NCBI RefSeq assembly: GCF_014203215.1
Contig: NZ_JACHIM010000001.1
Span: 186,001 to 250,000 of the forward strand
DNA: 64,000 nt
DNA from: Bartonella callosciuri
GTDB lineage: Bacteria; Pseudomonadota; Alphaproteobacteria; Rhizobiales; Rhizobiaceae
Direction: 5' to 3'
Below the pieces are notes generated by a model, which saw nothing but the letters and a program-made list of their open reading frames with translations, had not been told where the DNA came from and searched no databases. Numbering within the stretch: the first letter of the stretch is position 1; each line of letters opens with the position of its first letter. Below are positions 30,163-40,063 of the stretch, piece after piece. A program made the translations under genes and the position numbers.

Positions 30163-30239
30163 ACGGATAAATCTGAGCGTAACAAAATGAAATTTACGGC
30201 TCCTTATAGATTCGCGCAACTTGAAAATATTACGTATAA

Positions 30240-31368
30240 TCAATTAATATCCTCAATTTTTTGGTCTTTTCCGTAAACACGTTGGGCAAGAGCTGCTTCT
30301 ATAAATGTATCTAAGTTGCCATTAAGCACGGATTGTGGATCAGTGTTTTCAACAGCTGTGCGCAAATCTTTGACAAGTTGATAGGGTTGAAGAACATAAG
30401 ACCTAATCTGGTGTCCCCATCCGATTTCTGTTTTAGAAGTTTCAACCGCATTCGTTTCTTCTTCTCTTTTTTTGAGCTCTTCTTCATAAAGTCGTGCACG
30501 TAACATAGACCAAGCTGTTGCTCGATTTTTATGTTGAGAACGCTCTGTTTGACATTGGACAACAATCCCCGTTTTTATATGAGTGATGCGAACTGCAGAA
30601 TCCGTTGTATTGACATGTTGCCCTCCAGCTCCTGATGCACGATATGTATCAATACGAACATCTGCCTCTGAAACATCAACTTCAATATTATCATCAATGA
30701 CTGGATAAACCCAAATGCTTGCGAAAGAAGTATGACGCTTTGCATTCGAATCAAACGGCGAAATGCGTACCAAACGATGAACACCTGATTCTGTTTTCAA
30801 CATACCATAGGCGTTATGCCCTTTTACGAGAAGAGTCGCTGATTTTATACCTGCTTCTTCTCCATCATGAATTTCTAAGAGTTCAACCTTCATTTTATGC
30901 TGTTCAGCCCAGCGCGTATACATGCGTAAAAGCATAGAAGCCCAATCTTGGCTCTCCGTCCCTCCTGCACCAGCATGAATTTCTAGATAAGTATCATTCG
31001 GGTCTGCTTCCCCTGAAAGAAGCACATCAATTTGCCTTTTGTCTAACTCATTCTTAAGATTACGTATTGCATTTTCAGCATCAGTGATAATTTCAATATC
31101 ATTTTCTTCTTCACCCATTGCGATTAACTCAACACACTCCTCAAGTGTTTTTGTAAATAATAGAATACCATTGATTAAATCATCAAGACGTTGACGCTCA
31201 CGCATCATATCTTGTGCTTGTTGTGCATCATTCCAGAGTGACGGATCCTCGGCTTTTTGATTGAGATATTCGAGACGTTTTAGTGACTGATCCCAGTCAA
31301 AGATGCCCCCTTAGCAATTTTATTGCCTGCTGGATTTCATCAACCAATGCTTCTATTTCTGCTCGCAT
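30240..31368 (-). CDS. prfB: Peptide chain release factor 2, read through a programmed +1 frameshift
   Basis: RF2 ends translation at UGA and UAA. The gene is in two frames: an ATG at 31368 opens a 23-codon leader that stops at an in-frame TGA (31297-31299), and a +1 shift there continues into the main frame. The product is about 375 residues, the family length. The catalytic GGQ is in GAGGQHVN, and the anticodon-like SPF is in ISPFDSNA. The main frame alone would lack the N-terminal segment (DWDQSLKRLEYL). The shift makes RF2 control its own level. Downstream of mrcA on the minus strand, in the order common to Rhizobiales. Confidence 0.97.
31296..31311 (-). promoter_or_regulatory. RF2 programmed +1 frameshift element
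   Basis: On the minus strand: AGGGGG-CAT-CTT-TGA-C. This is the classical element: an internal Shine-Dalgarno-like AGGGGG three bases before CTT, then a slow UGA stop followed by C. When RF2 is scarce, the ribosome slips from CTT to TTT and reads GAC. Confidence 0.96.
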
Positions 31369-31556
31369 AATTTAACACCATAGTTTTTATTTTTGGGCTG
31401 TTTTTAGTTTTTACTTCTTAGTATTTTATAAAAACACAATAGTTGTGAAAGTGAATGGGATAGCTTTACCAACTTATTTACCGTAGCAATACTGCGTAAA
31501 AATATAGATAGAAATATTTTAACTTCATCAGTCACGTCAAAAGAAATTTCAGCCAA

Positions 31557-34022
31557 TTAATACAGTCCCTCCGTACCACTTTCAAGAGCCTTGTTGACCT
31601 GTGGAGAAATTGTTCCTGAAGGGACTCCTTCTTGAAAAGAGTTCGTGCTACCAATTACCTGATATATATCAGCAGGCCCAGTCCCTGGCTTAAATGCTTC
31701 TATAATGACATCCCGATCTCCTCTTTCCGCGAGCATACCTGTTTTACGATTGATAGGCATTAAAACCATACCCTCTGGCATTTTAAATGGCACATCTGGT
31801 TTTCCTTTCAGAGCTGCTTCCATAAATTCACCAAAAATAGGTGCTGCTAATGAACTCCCCGTCCCGTTATAACCTAATGGTGCTGGTTGATCGTAGCCAA
31901 CAAAAATCCCAACGACGAGATCAGGGGTAAATCCCATAAACCACACATCTTTAGAATCATTAGTGGTTCCTGTTTTAGCGGCGATATGTCGATTGAGGTA
32001 ACGTAAACGTGCAGCTGTACCACGCTGAATAACCCCCTCCATCATCGATGTAACCTGATAAGCCGTCATAGGATCAAGAACTTGATCTCGCTCATCAATC
32101 AGTGTGGGTTCACTTTGATTATCCCATAACTGAGCATTACATTTTTCACAGAGACGATCATCATGACGGTAAATCGTTTTCCCATAACGATCTTGAATTC
32201 TATCTATCAGAGAAGGGTTAATCGAGTGCCCTCCATTGGCAATAACTGAATAAGCTGTAACCATTCGTAAAACTGTTGTTTCACCAGCTCCTAAAGCCAT
32301 AGGGAGATAAGGCTGCAATTTATCTACAAGACCAAAACGCTCTGCATATTCAGCGACAAGAGGCATCCCCATATCATAAGCAAGCCGTATCGTCATAAGG
32401 TTACGAGAATATTCAATACCATAACGCAGTGTTGAAGGTCCCGCAAATGTACCACCATAATTTTTAGGTTGCCAAATTTCACCATTATATTGGCGAATCT
32501 CGATGGGCCCATCTAAAATAACCGATGCTGGTGTATACCCATTATCAAGTGCCGCTGCATACACAAAAGGCTTGAAAGCAGAGCCAGGTTGACGATAGGC
32601 CTGTGTTGCACGATTAAATTCAGATGCTGCAAAAGAAAACCCTCCCACCATCGCGAGAACACGCCCTGTATGAGGTTCCATAGCAACAACTGCACCTTCA
32701 ACTTTTGGGATCTGTTGCAAACGATAAATACCGTTTTTATTTGGTATTTTTTCAACAAAAATGACATCTCCAATTTGCAGAACATGAGATAAATTCTGAA
32801 CAGTTCTTCGATGACCATCTTGTTTTACAACGTGTAATGCCCACTTTGAATCTTCTTCAGACAGAACAGCAGTTTCCCGTTTTTTTGATAATAAACCTGA
32901 AGTTTCGCGCTGTGGCTGTAAACCAATCTCCACTTTATTGGCGTTACTAGAAAGAACAACGGCTAAACGCCATTCAGGAACATCACTTAATCCTGTGATA
33001 TTTGCAAGTTCTATTCCCCAATCATCTTTCTTATCAATATGATCATAAGCTCCACGCCATCCTTGTGAATGATCAAATTTAACTAACCCATTGTGTAAAG
33101 CCCGACGAGCAAGAAGTTGTAGATGCGGATCAAGCGTTGTACGAATTGAAAGGCCGCCTTCGTAAAGCGTTTTAGTACCATAACGATTCATTAAACGGCG
33201 ACGTACTTCTTCAGTAAAATAGTCAGCAGCAAAAACATAGCTATCGCTACCACGTATCGTTGCTCCTAAGGGTTTTGTTTTAGCTTTTTCTCCCTGTTCA
33301 CGCGTTACATACCCATTTGCAACCATTCGATCTATAACCCAATTACGCCGACTAATGGCACGTTGTGTGTTTTTAAATGGATCATAATTCGCAGGCCCTT
33401 TCGGAAGAGCAGCTAAATACGCACATTGTTCTAAAGTAAGATTATTGACGGACTTATTAAAATAAGTCAGAGAAGCAGCCGCAATCCCATAAGTACCACG
33501 GCCGAGATAAATTTCGTTGAGATAAAGTTCGAGAATATGATCTTTTGAATAGGTCTTCTCAATCCGCATCGCCAGAATAGCTTCCTTTAATTTACGTTCA
33601 AGTGTTGCCTCTGAACTTAAAAGGAAATTTTTAGCGACTTGCTGTGTAATAGTCGACGCGCCCTCCGGACGTTTTCCAGAACCAATATTACGAATATTAT
33701 TGATCAAAGCTCGAGAAAGCCCTTCGGGATCTAAACCAAAATGATGATAAAAATTTTTGTCTTCGGCAGAAATAAAAGCTTCTTTAAGAGTTTTTGGTAT
33801 TGACTGAATTGGCAAATAAAGCCGATGTTTTGTTGCAAACTCCGCCATAAGACTACCATCAGCAGCGTGGACGCGTGTCATCACGGGTGGTTCATAGAGC
33901 GAAAGAACTTCATAATCAGGAAGTGTAGTTGTCTGCTCCTTTGCTCTTGCACCTTGTGCTACTGCTCCCTCAATCCCAAGAGTTATAACAAAACTAAGAA
34001 GATACCTAAAAAAAATTATCAT
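31557..34022 (-). CDS. mrcA: Penicillin-binding protein 1A (bifunctional transglycosylase/transpeptidase)
   Basis: 821 residues from the ATG at 34022; a TTG eight codons earlier is possible. An N-terminal membrane anchor is followed by the glycosyltransferase domain (catalytic Glu in AEDKNFYHHFG, then EGASTITQQVAKN) and the transpeptidase domain with SAFK at about 481-484, SRN further on and KTGTT near the end of that domain. Synthesises and cross-links peptidoglycan from the periplasmic side of the inner membrane. It lies between amiC and prfB on the same strand. Confidence 0.94.
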   Translation of the reverse strand: MIIFFRYLLSFVITLGIEGAVAQGARAKEQTTTLPDYEVLSLYEPPVMTRVHAADGSLMAEFATKHRLYLPIQSIPKTLKEAFISAEDKNFYHHFGLDPEGLSRALINNIRNIGSGKRPEGASTITQQVAKNFLLSSEATLERKLKEAILAMRIEKTYSKDHILELYLNEIYLGRGTYGIAAASLTYFNKSVNNLTLEQCAYLAALPKGPANYDPFKNTQRAISRRNWVIDRMVANGYVTREQGEKAKTKPLGATIRGSDSYVFAADYFTEEVRRRLMNRYGTKTLYEGGLSIRTTLDPHLQLLARRALHNGLVKFDHSQGWRGAYDHIDKKDDWGIELANITGLSDVPEWRLAVVLSSNANKVEIGLQPQRETSGLLSKKRETAVLSEEDSKWALHVVKQDGHRRTVQNLSHVLQIGDVIFVEKIPNKNGIYRLQQIPKVEGAVVAMEPHTGRVLAMVGGFSFAASEFNRATQAYRQPGSAFKPFVYAAALDNGYTPASVILDGPIEIRQYNGEIWQPKNYGGTFAGPSTLRYGIEYSRNLMTIRLAYDMGMPLVAEYAERFGLVDKLQPYLPMALGAGETTVLRMVTAYSVIANGGHSINPSLIDRIQDRYGKTIYRHDDRLCEKCNAQLWDNQSEPTLIDERDQVLDPMTAYQVTSMMEGVIQRGTAARLRYLNRHIAAKTGTTNDSKDVWFMGFTPDLVVGIFVGYDQPAPLGYNGTGSSLAAPIFGEFMEAALKGKPDVPFKMPEGMVLMPINRKTGMLAERGDRDVIIEAFKPGTGPADIYQVIGSTNSFQEGVPSGTISPQVNKALESGTEGLY

Positions 34023-34173
34023 AGAAATGGCTATCGCTTTCTGCAAAATTGATTAAAGAAAAAATCATTATCCTACCAACGTAATGCGGCTTTCATCATC
34101 AAATTGAGATAAAGAAAAATGTTTTCTCTCTTTTATCTAGAGGCTTACATTGATACTCTATTTTCCTAAAAAT

Positions 34174-35418
34174 TTAAAGAGGCTGCATAATTTTCTGTCT
34201 ATACTCAGCGAATTGACAAATAGAATGAACAATTGAGACAGCCATTTGTTTTCTCCATTGAGGATTGTTTAATAATTTCTCATCTTCTTTATTTGATAAA
34301 TAACCTACTTCTATCAAAACAGAAGGTATATCTGCAGCCCTTAAAACTTGAAAATCAGCATATCGATGAGGGTTATTTATGAGATTAATATTACTTTTTG
34401 ATAAATTTGAGATAACATTATTAGCAAAATTTACCGAAAATGCATCCGTTTCACGTCGCGTAAGATCAAACAAAATATCTGTAATTTCAACCGATTCTTC
34501 TACGGGAAAACCATCAAGCAAATCAACTTTGTTTTCACTTTCAGCCAAGGACTCTGCAATTGTATCAGATGCCTTATCCGATAGAGTATACACTGTAGCA
34601 CCACGAAGAGAATGCACATCAATGGTATCAGCATGAATAGATATAAAAAGATCCGCATAAAATTCCTGTGCTTTTTTAACTCTTTCGCTTAATCTTAGAA
34701 AAACATCAGAATCACGTGTTAAAGCAACGGTGATATGAGGCGCTTTTTTTAATTCATCTCGCAATACACGTGCAAAGGCGAGTGTCACATCTTTTTCTAA
34801 AATTCCAGTAATACCTCGTGCACCGCCATCAATTCCACCATGACCAGGATCAAGAACAACACGAAAATTACGCATTGGGGTTGATTGTGTTCTTGTATTG
34901 AGATTGACATTTTCTTTTTTTTCAAATTGTTGCTTTTTAAGTACCTCATCAAATTGTTTTTGTGTACTTTTACTAAGATCAATCAGCAATTGCCATGAAC
35001 CATTCTCTAATTCCTGTACTATAGTTTTTTCAACAACAAAAGTAACTTTGCTTGTCAAAATAATGCGTGAAGTCTGTATATCAGAGAAACTGTAACGCAC
35101 ATCTGAGAGCATAGCTGATAATATATTCTGTTGCTTTAAAGGCACACTTCGCGCTGAAAAATCAACTGTAGGTAAATTGATAACCAAACGCGCAGGTTTA
35201 TCCAAAATCTGCAAACGAACATTTGGTTTAGCATTAAAAACTGCAATAATACGCGTGTGTGCACTATCACCAATAGTTCGCAAACTAACAAGTTTCATCG
35301 CTTCTGCTGCTTTGATATTCGTATGGAAGATTAAAAAAAACAATAAACAGTATGGGATGCATAAAATAACACCCCCATACGCCACTTTCGGCTTTTTGGT
35401 AGGAAACCATCTTATCAT
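34174..35418 (-). CDS. amiC: N-acetylmuramoyl-L-alanine amidase (AMIN + Amidase_3)
   Basis: 414 residues. A hydrophobic segment at about 17-37 acts as signal or anchor. An AMIN domain (about 40-150) targets the protein to the envelope. The Amidase_3 domain (about 185-405) has its zinc ligands in LDPGHGG, LEKDV and SIHAD, plus the catalytic Glu in LIEVGYLSN. It splits the peptide from the glycan during cell separation. Head of the amiC-mrcA-prfB run; divergent from rne. Confidence 0.92.
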   Translation of the reverse strand: MIRWFPTKKPKVAYGGVILCIPYCLLFFLIFHTNIKAAEAMKLVSLRTIGDSAHTRIIAVFNAKPNVRLQILDKPARLVINLPTVDFSARSVPLKQQNILSAMLSDVRYSFSDIQTSRIILTSKVTFVVEKTIVQELENGSWQLLIDLSKSTQKQFDEVLKKQQFEKKENVNLNTRTQSTPMRNFRVVLDPGHGGIDGGARGITGILEKDVTLAFARVLRDELKKAPHITVALTRDSDVFLRLSERVKKAQEFYADLFISIHADTIDVHSLRGATVYTLSDKASDTIAESLAESENKVDLLDGFPVEESVEITDILFDLTRRETDAFSVNFANNVISNLSKSNINLINNPHRYADFQVLRAADIPSVLIEVGYLSNKEDEKLLNNPQWRKQMAVSIVHSICQFAEYRQKIMQPL

Positions 35419-36020
35419 AAGCGAAATACTTTATCTTCTAAATTAGCAATAACTGATCTTAAACCTCTATAAGTGATGCTCAAATTTACTCTATCTTTTT
35501 CAAGAAATGCAAAATTTTTCAAATTTAAACACCCAAAAAACTAAATTAACGCATTAAAAACATTATAATGGTACGTATTTATATTGTTACTTGCTAAAAT
35601 CATAATATCAACATAAAAGGAAATTTACGCTTCCTAGCTAATAGTAGCCATCTAAATATCTGTAGTCTATATTAAGTTGTTTTTAGAAAATTTGTTGTAT
35701 GTTATACATTTAGGCTTTTTATAGATGAAAATTCTTTGTGTCATAAAAGCTAGAATTGCGTTGTTTAAGGTTCACTAGTTCGGATTATCCGAATTATTTT
35801 AAAGATTGTTTTTATCGGAGACTTACAAAAAGTATGAGTCATACAAAACAAGTGGAGATAACGATTAAAAATGCTGTAAATGCGCTCATGCATCTGCACA
35901 GAGTATCCCATCCTGTTTTGCTGGTAGTTCCCTTTTATGGCAGACAACTTTTTATGTTCGTGAATAGCCATGCTGTTCGTTTGAATAAAATTGCGCATGT
36001 CGCCTTCAGGATTTTAACTT
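35419..36020. other. Long divergent region between amiC and rne; likely rne leader
   Basis: About 600 bases. Same-strand open frames here are short and overlap the rne start out of frame, so I do not call a gene. A 6-bp hairpin TTCGGA-TTA-TCCGAA at 35779-35793 is followed by TTATTTT, which could act as a weak attenuator in an rne leader. Both promoters must be inside. Known in E. coli: rne has a long 5' UTR through which RNase E controls its own mRNA; a similar leader here is an inference. Confidence 0.5.
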
Positions 36021-38648
36021 ATGTCAAACAAAATGCTTATAGATGCCTCTCATCCAGAGGAAACACGTGTTGTTGTTGTTCACGGCAACAAAATTGAAGA
36101 ACTTGATTTTGAATCAGAACACAAAAAACAGCTGAAGGGGAATATTTATCTAGCACGTATTACACGTGTAGAACCATCACTTCAAGCAGCTTTTGTCGAA
36201 TATGGTGGCAACCGCCATGGTTTTTTGACATTTTCTGAAATTCATCCTGATTACTATCAAATCCCTATTGCTGATCGTCTTGCTCTTCTTGAAGAAGAAG
36301 AAAAAGCTGCTATAGGGGAAAATTATACAGATAGCCCTCCTGAAGAAATAAACAAAAATAAAAAGCGCTCCAGAAAAACAAAAAAAGACGAGCATAAAAA
36401 TACTATGGCAGCAGATGTTGAAAATCATATGACGTCTGAAGAAATAGTAATTGACGATGCAGAAGAAGCGTTTAGCGTAAGTGTTTCTCATGATGATATT
36501 GAAATGGTAGGAGCTGAGGATGTGCGTGAAGAACTTCCTACCTATGAGCGGAAACCAGGGCGTCAGTATAAAATTCAAGAAGTGATTAAACGGCGTCAAA
36601 TTTTGTTAGTGCAAGTCATTAAGGAAGAACGTGGTAATAAAGGTGCTGCACTCACAACATATTTATCCCTAGCAGGTCGTTATTCTGTTTTAATGCCCAA
36701 CACAGCACGTGGTGGAGGTATTTCACGAAAAATTACCAATGTACAAGATCGTAAACGCCTTAAAGAAATTGTAAAAGAATTAGCAGTTCCCAAGGGTATG
36801 GGAGTTATTCTACGAACAGCTGGAGCAAATAGAACAAAAGCTGAGATTAAACGCGATTATGAATATCTCACGCGGTTATGGGATACTATTCGCACTTTGA
36901 CACTTAAATCTACAGCACCATGCCTTGTCCATGAAGAAAGCAATCTCATAAAGCGCTCTATACGGGATCTGTACAATAAGAATATCAATGAAATTCTTGT
37001 TTCTGGTAACCAAGGCTATCGTGAAGCAAAAGACTTCATGCGTATGCTCATGCCAAGTCATGCAAAAATTGTACAACCTTATCGCGATCCTATTCCTATT
37101 TTTACACGCAACAATATTGAACTTCAACTTGATAAAATGTTGCACCCACAAGTTTCTTTAAAATCTGGTGGCTATCTTGTTATTAATCAAACAGAAGCAC
37201 TCGTTGCTATTGATGTAAACTCTGGCCGCTCTACCAAAGAATTTTCTGTAGAAAAAACAGCACTACAAACTAATCTTGAAGCTGCAGAAGAAATAGCACG
37301 TCAGTTACGCTTACGTGATCTTGCTGGTTTAATTGTCATTGATTTCATTGACATGCTTGAAGAGCGCAATGTGAAACTTGTCGAAAAAAAATTGAAAGAT
37401 TGCTTAAAAAGTGACCGTGCCCGTATTCAAGTTGGTCACATTTCACACTTTGGTCTTTTAGAAATGAGTCGTCAACGTATTCGCATATCGGTTTTAGAAA
37501 GCACAACACAGCCCTGCCCACATTGTGCTGGAACAGGAAGTGTCCGTTCTGAATCATCAATTGCTTTACATGTCATGCGCTCGATTGAAGAATATCTTCT
37601 CCATAATCCGCAACACAACATTATTGTACGCACACCTGTCGCAACAGCGCTTTACGTATTAAACCACAAACGCAATATTCTTGTTAATTTAGAAGCCCGC
37701 TTTAAACTGAATATTAGTATTGAAGCAGATGATAGCATTGGAACGCAACATCTTATTATTTCTAAGGGTACAATAGCAGAGGCAGTTTCTCAACCTCCAC
37801 TAGACTTTGAAGATGAAAGTAAAGAAGAAATTGAGACTACAATTTTAATGGACAAAAGATCTATCGAAGATAAAGTATCCGTTGAAACAAACCCGAAACG
37901 CCGGCGTAAAAATAGTCAAGGTAAGATTAATGACGACGCTCTCTCTCCTACGCATAAAAGAGACAATACATTAAATGATGATTCTCGTCGTCGAGGGCGT
38001 CGTCGAGGACGTCGTGGTGGTCGTCGTAATCAAGATAATGGTCTTTATCAACTTCATGTTCCTTACGCAGAACCAGTTGGAGATTTTGTTAAACAGTCCT
38101 TAGAAGGAATTAAAACAGTACATCATAAGCATCATATTCCGGCTGCCAAATCTAGTCTATTTGAGGAAGCAAAAAGCGATACACAATCCATCAATATACA
38201 ACAAGACGAAACTGTAAAAATTGATGCGATTGTTAAACCTAAAAAACGCAAAGCATCTTCTTCAAAAGCAGTGAAAAATCAGGAATCCTTTGAGAAAAAT
38301 AAGGATATCGCAATACCGAAACCTCTTGAAGAAAAGCCTGCAACCGATTCTATACATAAAGTTGAAACAAAAAAAGAAAATGAATCTATTCATGAAGGAG
38401 TAGAGAAAAATTCTGCAAATAGTAAAAAGTCAACACCTAAAACACGCAAGAAATCACCCTCTAAAAAATCAACACAAATTAAAAGAACATTAGAGCAAAA
38501 AGCTGTAATAGAGGAAGCTATCGAACAAACTTCCTCCAAAGTTGAGAAAACAGCCAACCAACCCGTTGTTATATCATCGATGCCTGAAGATGCTCCTAGA
38601 ACTGAGCGTATTGGTTGGTGGAAACGCAGAACTCTTTCCAAAAATTAA
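36021..38648 (+). CDS. rne: Ribonuclease E
   Basis: 875 residues, main endoribonuclease of mRNA decay and rRNA/tRNA processing. N-terminal S1 domain (about 36-220) is split by a charged insert of about 100 residues (80-180), a feature of alphaproteobacterial RNase E. Catalytic Asp residues are in VAIDVNSGRS (about 398) and IVIDFIDML (about 440). The zinc-link CPHC is at about 500-503. The C-terminal third is disordered, with an Arg-rich RNA-binding stretch (RRGRRRGRRGG, about 655-670) and Lys/Glu-rich repeats, the usual degradosome scaffold. A strong terminator follows. Confidence 0.95.
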   Translation: MSNKMLIDASHPEETRVVVVHGNKIEELDFESEHKKQLKGNIYLARITRVEPSLQAAFVEYGGNRHGFLTFSEIHPDYYQIPIADRLALLEEEEKAAIGENYTDSPPEEINKNKKRSRKTKKDEHKNTMAADVENHMTSEEIVIDDAEEAFSVSVSHDDIEMVGAEDVREELPTYERKPGRQYKIQEVIKRRQILLVQVIKEERGNKGAALTTYLSLAGRYSVLMPNTARGGGISRKITNVQDRKRLKEIVKELAVPKGMGVILRTAGANRTKAEIKRDYEYLTRLWDTIRTLTLKSTAPCLVHEESNLIKRSIRDLYNKNINEILVSGNQGYREAKDFMRMLMPSHAKIVQPYRDPIPIFTRNNIELQLDKMLHPQVSLKSGGYLVINQTEALVAIDVNSGRSTKEFSVEKTALQTNLEAAEEIARQLRLRDLAGLIVIDFIDMLEERNVKLVEKKLKDCLKSDRARIQVGHISHFGLLEMSRQRIRISVLESTTQPCPHCAGTGSVRSESSIALHVMRSIEEYLLHNPQHNIIVRTPVATALYVLNHKRNILVNLEARFKLNISIEADDSIGTQHLIISKGTIAEAVSQPPLDFEDESKEEIETTILMDKRSIEDKVSVETNPKRRRKNSQGKINDDALSPTHKRDNTLNDDSRRRGRRRGRRGGRRNQDNGLYQLHVPYAEPVGDFVKQSLEGIKTVHHKHHIPAAKSSLFEEAKSDTQSINIQQDETVKIDAIVKPKKRKASSSKAVKNQESFEKNKDIAIPKPLEEKPATDSIHKVETKKENESIHEGVEKNSANSKKSTPKTRKKSPSKKSTQIKRTLEQKAVIEEAIEQTSSKVEKTANQPVVISSMPEDAPRTERIGWWKRRTLSKN

Positions 38649-38652
38649 ATAT

Positions 38653-38690
38653 AAAAAAAACCGCCACAAAATATTTGTGGCGGTTTAAAT
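38653..38690. terminator. Bidirectional terminator between rne and the IalB-family gene
   Basis: A 13-bp stem AAACCGCCACAAA / TTTGTGGCGGTTT with a 3-base loop (38658-38686). An eight-A run on its left gives a long T-run when read on the minus strand, so it is an excellent terminator for the IalB-like gene, and a weaker one for rne. Confidence 0.88.
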
Positions 38691-38739
38691 AAGTAAACAT
38701 AAAAAATTAAAAAATACTCTTTTTATAACCCTCTGTTTA

Positions 38740-39351
38740 TTACTTTTTTTTAGCTTTTTCTTGTTCAGCCCGCATGCGATCTTCAATCTCTTTTTGCTTT
38801 GATTGAATGGCTTGTTGCAACTTTATTCGTTCTTGTTGAAAATCTTTTTCTTCCATACCAGGCCCTGTGTATGCAGCGGTGAATCCATTAAGAGAAAATT
38901 CAATAGGATTAGCTGCACCACGGAAATTAATTGTCGTTACAACCATTTTCGTACCACTTTTCATAGCAGCAACGAGCTTATCATCTAAGACATCATTGGC
39001 AATACAACTTGGCCCGTTACAAATAATATAAGGAATTTTTTTAGAGAAATTATCTCCTATTTGAATATGAACACCTTCTGGTAAAAAACGGCCAGTAGGG
39101 ACTTGAATGCCTATACGGCTTTCATTTTGTTTGCCTTTTATTTCAACAAGATTAAAAGCCGTCAAAGGCTGTCCAGTATTTGATACAACAGTGTTCATGG
39201 TATTACATACATCAACATCGTGTTGCTTGCTGCAAACCTTGTACCAACCTTGAGATAAAGTTTGTGCATTCGCAAAAGTATGGACCGTAAGAAAAAGGGC
39301 AACCGCTCCAGCTAATACTGAAACAACAGAATAGAAATTTTTATGCGACAT
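38740..39351 (-). CDS. Secreted IalB-family protein (invasion-associated locus B)
   Basis: 203 residues. Signal peptide: basic start, hydrophobic core at about 8-24, then an ANA-Q-type cleavage region near 28-31. The IalB domain follows, with WYKVCSKQ, a paired Cys (CNT), and the central CNGPSCIAND. The C-terminus carries a 45-residue Glu/Lys/Gln-rich helix, likely a coiled coil, longer than in classical IalB. In Bartonella, IalB is needed for efficient red-cell entry; this may be the paralogue rather than ialB itself. Its own promoter is in 39352-39727, and the terminator lies at 38653-38690. Confidence 0.85.
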   Translation of the reverse strand: MSHKNFYSVVSVLAGAVALFLTVHTFANAQTLSQGWYKVCSKQHDVDVCNTMNTVVSNTGQPLTAFNLVEIKGKQNESRIGIQVPTGRFLPEGVHIQIGDNFSKKIPYIICNGPSCIANDVLDDKLVAAMKSGTKMVVTTINFRGAANPIEFSLNGFTAAYTGPGMEEKDFQQERIKLQQAIQSKQKEIEDRMRAEQEKAKKK

Positions 39352-39727
39352 GATTAAGTTAATCCTTTCAACGCGCTTTTATAATAACCCAAATATTATG
39401 AATATTAAATATAATTTTAATCAAGTGTATTAAATTGAACCAATGAAATGACACCCTCTTTTATGCTTCTTAATTCAATATAAAGAGGAAAGTCAAATTC
39501 GAAGAAAAAATTTATAAATAACAAATTAAACTCTTATGCCCGCATATACAGTATTGTTATTTTATAATATTATTCTTTTAAAAAACTTAAATATAAAGTA
39601 ATTTAGTGCAATATAATAATAAAATGTTAGATAAAAGATTTACTCTTGCAATATAATTAAAGTAAATTAATACATTGCTCTACATATCTTATTAATTTAA
39701 AAGTTTTTTTATATAACTCTTCTTTTA
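39352..39727. other. AT-rich spacer upstream of the IalB-family gene
   Basis: No frame looks coding. The direct repeat TGCAATATAAT occurs twice (near 39607 and 39645). The promoter of the IalB-family gene should be close to 39352-39430; I could not fix its boxes. Confidence 0.55.
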
Positions 39728-40049
39728 ATTCATAAAAATCTAGCAAAAGATATTGCAATGCGTGGAGCATCCAGATTGTCGGATGAATTTGAACATTTTT
39801 CTTATGCATCTCCTAATGCAAATCGAATAGGTAAAATTACTTATGGTGTTTGTTGAAATATTGAATGGATTAAATCCCTTTGTTATCGGTGATTTTAGAA
39901 TAACTGTAAGAGAACTTTTCTCTGATAAAAAATTTTTTTATCTTATTTACGAATTCACGCAACGATGATGGTGCTTCCTAGATGAGGTTTTTAAACTGTA
40001 TAGCCTCTTTGCAGAAAAAGTTGAATTAAACAATGCCCGGTGGCTTTAA
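39728..40049 (+). pseudogene. Relic of a periplasmic peptide-binding protein gene (SBP family 5, YejA-like)
   Basis: The plus strand reads DIAMRGASRLSDEFEHFSY, then GKITYG, which is the start of the mature domain of family 5 solute-binding proteins. A stop is met at 39854-39856; one frame over, VEILNGLNPFVIGDF continues the match, and DEVFKLYSLFAEKVEL follows after a second stop near 39966. The rest is missing and mfd begins 14 bases beyond. The order of blocks agrees with intact homologues, so this is a truncated and frameshifted copy of a peptide or oligopeptide importer gene. Confidence 0.7.
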
Positions 40050-40063
40050 AACGGAGAAAGATT

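Noticed and set aside
35756-36097. 113-codon plus-strand open frame before and into rne
   Set aside because: It overlaps the rne start in another frame, has no clear ribosome site and a composition unlike a real protein; better explained as rne leader.
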